Shown in pieces: positions 39,205 through 40,746 of a DNA stretch of 40,746 nucleotides. The DNA comes from Gemmatimonas sp. (GTDB lineage Bacteria; Gemmatimonadota; Gemmatimonadetes; Gemmatimonadales; Gemmatimonadaceae): contig JAJKIR010000210.1 of NCBI GenBank assembly GCA_021154325.1, positions 1 to 40,746 of the forward strand, read 5' to 3'. The notes beneath the pieces were generated by a model. That model was given only the letters and a program-made list of their open reading frames with translations. It had not been told where the DNA came from and made no database searches. Numbering within the stretch: position 1 is the first letter of the stretch; every line of letters begins with the position of its first letter. The translations under genes were made by a program, and so were the position numbers.

Positions 39205-40746
39205 TCATCGCAGCACGGTAATCGGATCGACGCTGGTCGCTCGCCTAACGGGTACCAGTAGTGCAAGCCCCGCGCAGACAACGAGAACGAGCACCGCCAC
39301 GCCAATCGCGATTGGATCGAGCGCGGGAACGCCGAAGAGTTGCGCCTCGAGTGCGCGCGAGATCGCGATCACGCCGGCCGTTCCCGCAACAAGGCCAACG
39401 ACCATCCACAATCCGCCCTGGCGGAGGACCAGCGCCGCGATCGCGCCGCGGCTCGAGCCGAGGGCAACACGCACGCCGAACTCACGCTCGCGCGCCGCGG
39501 CCATCGTGGCGAACATCGCGTAGACGCCGACGGACGCGAGCAGCAGCGCCAGCGCGCCGAACGACGTCATGAGCACCACCGGCAGCCGACGCGTGGCGAA
39601 CCCATCGCCGATGGTCCCCTGCATTGTCGACACCTTGTACATCGGCAGTGTCGGATCGACCGACGCGATGACACGCCGCACACTGCTCGTGAGCGCCAGC
39701 GGATCGCGCGCCGCCCGGACGACGAACGCGTCGCCCCACGTCTGCTGGCGGACCGGGACGTACATGATCGGCTCGGGCGCGAGCTGCGTGGCGTCATTTC
39801 GCACATTGCCGACGATGCCGACGACCGTGATCCACGGCGCCGTCGGATCCGGGGGACCAATGTGCACACGCGCACCGATCGCATTGCCCTTCGGCCAGTA
39901 GCGATTCGCCATCGCTTCGTTGATGATGATCACCGGCGGAGCCTTGAGGCCGTCGGCGGTGGTGAAGGCGCGGCCGTTTCGCAGCGGAATGGAGAGCGTG
40001 TGGAAGAAGTTCTCGGACACACGCGCGGTGAGGATGAACGGCACTGGCTGGTTCGGCGCCCAGGGAGCGTCCTGAATGAAGATGCCGTTACTGTTCCCGA
40101 TCTTCGTCGGCAGCTGCGAGACGTTCGCCGCCTCGACAACGCCGGGCAGCGCGTTCAGCCGCTGCCGGAGCTCGTCATACGCCTGGATGCGCGCTTCCTC
40201 AGTGGGATACCTGTTCCCGGGCAGCTGGATCGTGAAGGTGAGGACTCGCTCCGGATCGAAGCCAATTGGCGCCGTCGTGAGGGCCCAGAGGCTGCGCGCG
40301 AGCAAGCCCGCGGCGGCGAGCAGCGTTATGCATAACGCGATCTGACCCGCGACGAGGAGGCCGCGCATGCGGCGGGTGCGTGCGCTCTCGCTCGAGCCGC
40401 GCGTCTGCTCGCGGAGGGTGCCCTGGGGATCGGAACGGCCGACGGAGAGCGCCGGACCCACGCCGAACGCGAGCCCGGTGAGGAGCGCGAGCGCCGAGGT
40501 CACGAGCACGGCGCCAACGTCGAGCGAAAGATTCGCGTACGCCGGCAGCGTCGTGGTGGCGAGCCCACGCAACGAGCGAAGCGCGAGGATGGCGAGAGTA
40601 AGTCCCGCCACGCCGCCCGCGAGCGCGAGGAGCATGCTCTCGGTCAGCAGCTGCCGCACGAGCCGCCCTCGGCCAGCGCCGAGCGCAACGCGTACCGCGA
40701 ACTCCTTTCGCCGGGAGATCGTTCGCGACAACAGCGCGCCGGCGAG
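39205..40746 (-). CDS. ADOP-family ABC transporter permease (MacB/FtsX type), 5' end beyond window
   Basis: The C-terminal two FtsX/MacB modules of a permease. The frame is open to the right edge (LAGALLSRTISRRKEFAVR), where related proteins continue upstream for some 300 residues, so the gene is truncated by the window rather than started at the TTG at 40731. Visible: RRKEFAVRVALGAGRGRLVR with following helices, a MacB-like periplasmic domain (about 170-360), then a second REFGVRVALGSSRGAIAALV and three helices ending in the typical DPITVLR. This duplicated layout is that of acidobacterial-type orphan permeases without a fused ATPase. Substrate unknown. Confidence 0.92.
   Translation of the reverse strand, partial: LAGALLSRTISRRKEFAVRVALGAGRGRLVRQLLTESMLLALAGGVAGLTLAILALRSLRGLATTTLPAYANLSLDVGAVLVTSALALLTGLAFGVGPALSVGRSDPQGTLREQTRGSSESARTRRMRGLLVAGQIALCITLLAAAGLLARSLWALTTAPIGFDPERVLTFTIQLPGNRYPTEEARIQAYDELRQRLNALPGVVEAANVSQLPTKIGNSNGIFIQDAPWAPNQPVPFILTARVSENFFHTLSIPLRNGRAFTTADGLKAPPVIIINEAMANRYWPKGNAIGARVHIGPPDPTAPWITVVGIVGNVRNDATQLAPEPIMYVPVRQQTWGDAFVVRAARDPLALTSSVRRVIASVDPTLPMYKVSTMQGTIGDGFATRRLPVVLMTSFGALALLLASVGVYAMFATMAAAREREFGVRVALGSSRGAIAALVLRQGGLWMVVGLVAGTAGVIAISRALEAQLFGVPALDPIAIGVAVLVLVVCAGLALLVPVRRATSVDPITVLR

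Larger units (their letters stand above)
1684..39250. repeat. Dispersed over-represented octamer GCCTAACG / CGTTAGGC, 28 copies
   Basis: GCCTAACG on the plus strand starts at 1684, 2555, 6245, 12315, 12474, 12871, 20817, 24391, 25717, 26462, 32151, 33929, 34616, 37862 and 39243; its complement CGTTAGGC starts at 5485, 7427, 10558, 11870, 19940, 20288, 21292, 22492, 26209, 29517, 35026, 36401 and 36628. Two further copies lack the outer G (heptamers at 1202 and 7015). About 1.6 are expected at roughly 66% GC (hand estimate). Orientation is balanced (15 to 13). Flanking bases are not conserved beyond a weak preference for C before the first G. Confidence 0.88.

Noticed and set aside
40732..40746. 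TTG at 40731 as the true start of the permease
   Set aside because: The frame stays open to the edge with the family consensus (AGALLSR), so the gene continues outside.
1..40746. tRNA, rRNA, CRISPR, insertion sequences or phage genes
   Set aside because: Looked for on both strands; no cloverleaf, spaced repeat array, transposase motif or terminal inverted repeats were recognised.

Overview
The window looks like a chromosomal segment of a GC-rich, Gram-negative-type bacterium, most likely a member of the Gemmatimonadota. That placement is an inference from gene content (a MoxR/Bat cluster joined to mutL-miaA-bshA, many secreted hydrolases whose mature ends resemble exported soil-bacterium enzymes, an ADOP-type permease) and from codon style. 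No rRNA or other phylogenetic marker is present to prove it. I see no mobile element, CRISPR array, phage gene or tRNA.

Layout. 1-330: the 5' part of groES with a perfect CIRCE operator and a sigma-70-type promoter. 368-14585: twelve minus-strand genes read from high to low coordinates (moxR, DUF58, a small Bat-like membrane protein, batA, batB/C, batD/E, mutL, miaA, bshA, uppP, birA, coaX), nearly all joined by 4-base ATGA/GTGA overlaps. 14708-17443: rluB, scpB, scpA and a site-2-protease-like M50 peptidase, also on the minus strand. 17505-17930: a divergent promoter pair, rpsT on the plus strand and its terminator. 17951-23089: a minus-strand pyrimidine operon (small membrane protein, pyrR, pyrB, pyrC) ending in a class II aldolase and a coiled-coil/zinc-ribbon protein. 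23213-29597: a tiny plus-strand gene, then a secreted three-gene operon (cytochrome c/copper-monooxygenase-like protein, small helical protein, serine hydrolase), an envelope protein, and a Tat-exported epimerase with an L,D-transpeptidase lipoprotein. 29790-40746: exported or membrane proteins (CocE-type hydrolase, DoxX-like protein, DUF4399-like lipoprotein, a large Asp-box protein, an M20 peptidase, a small lipoprotein) and a 5'-truncated ADOP permease.

How they work together. The left half is housekeeping: chaperonin, cofactor synthesis, cell-wall lipid recycling, bacillithiol, tRNA modification, mismatch repair, chromosome segregation and pyrimidine synthesis, with the MoxR/Bat machine at the head of one long translationally coupled run. 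The right half is exported peptide/ester hydrolysis and envelope maintenance.

The most unusual signal is not a gene. The octamer GCCTAACG (or its complement) occurs 28 times, against about 1.6 expected from base composition, in both orientations and in all four stop-free reading registers, often forcing the codons TTA, CTA or AGG. This suggests a DNA-level genomic signature word (uptake, methylation or nucleoid-type motif) that I do not recognise from any described system.
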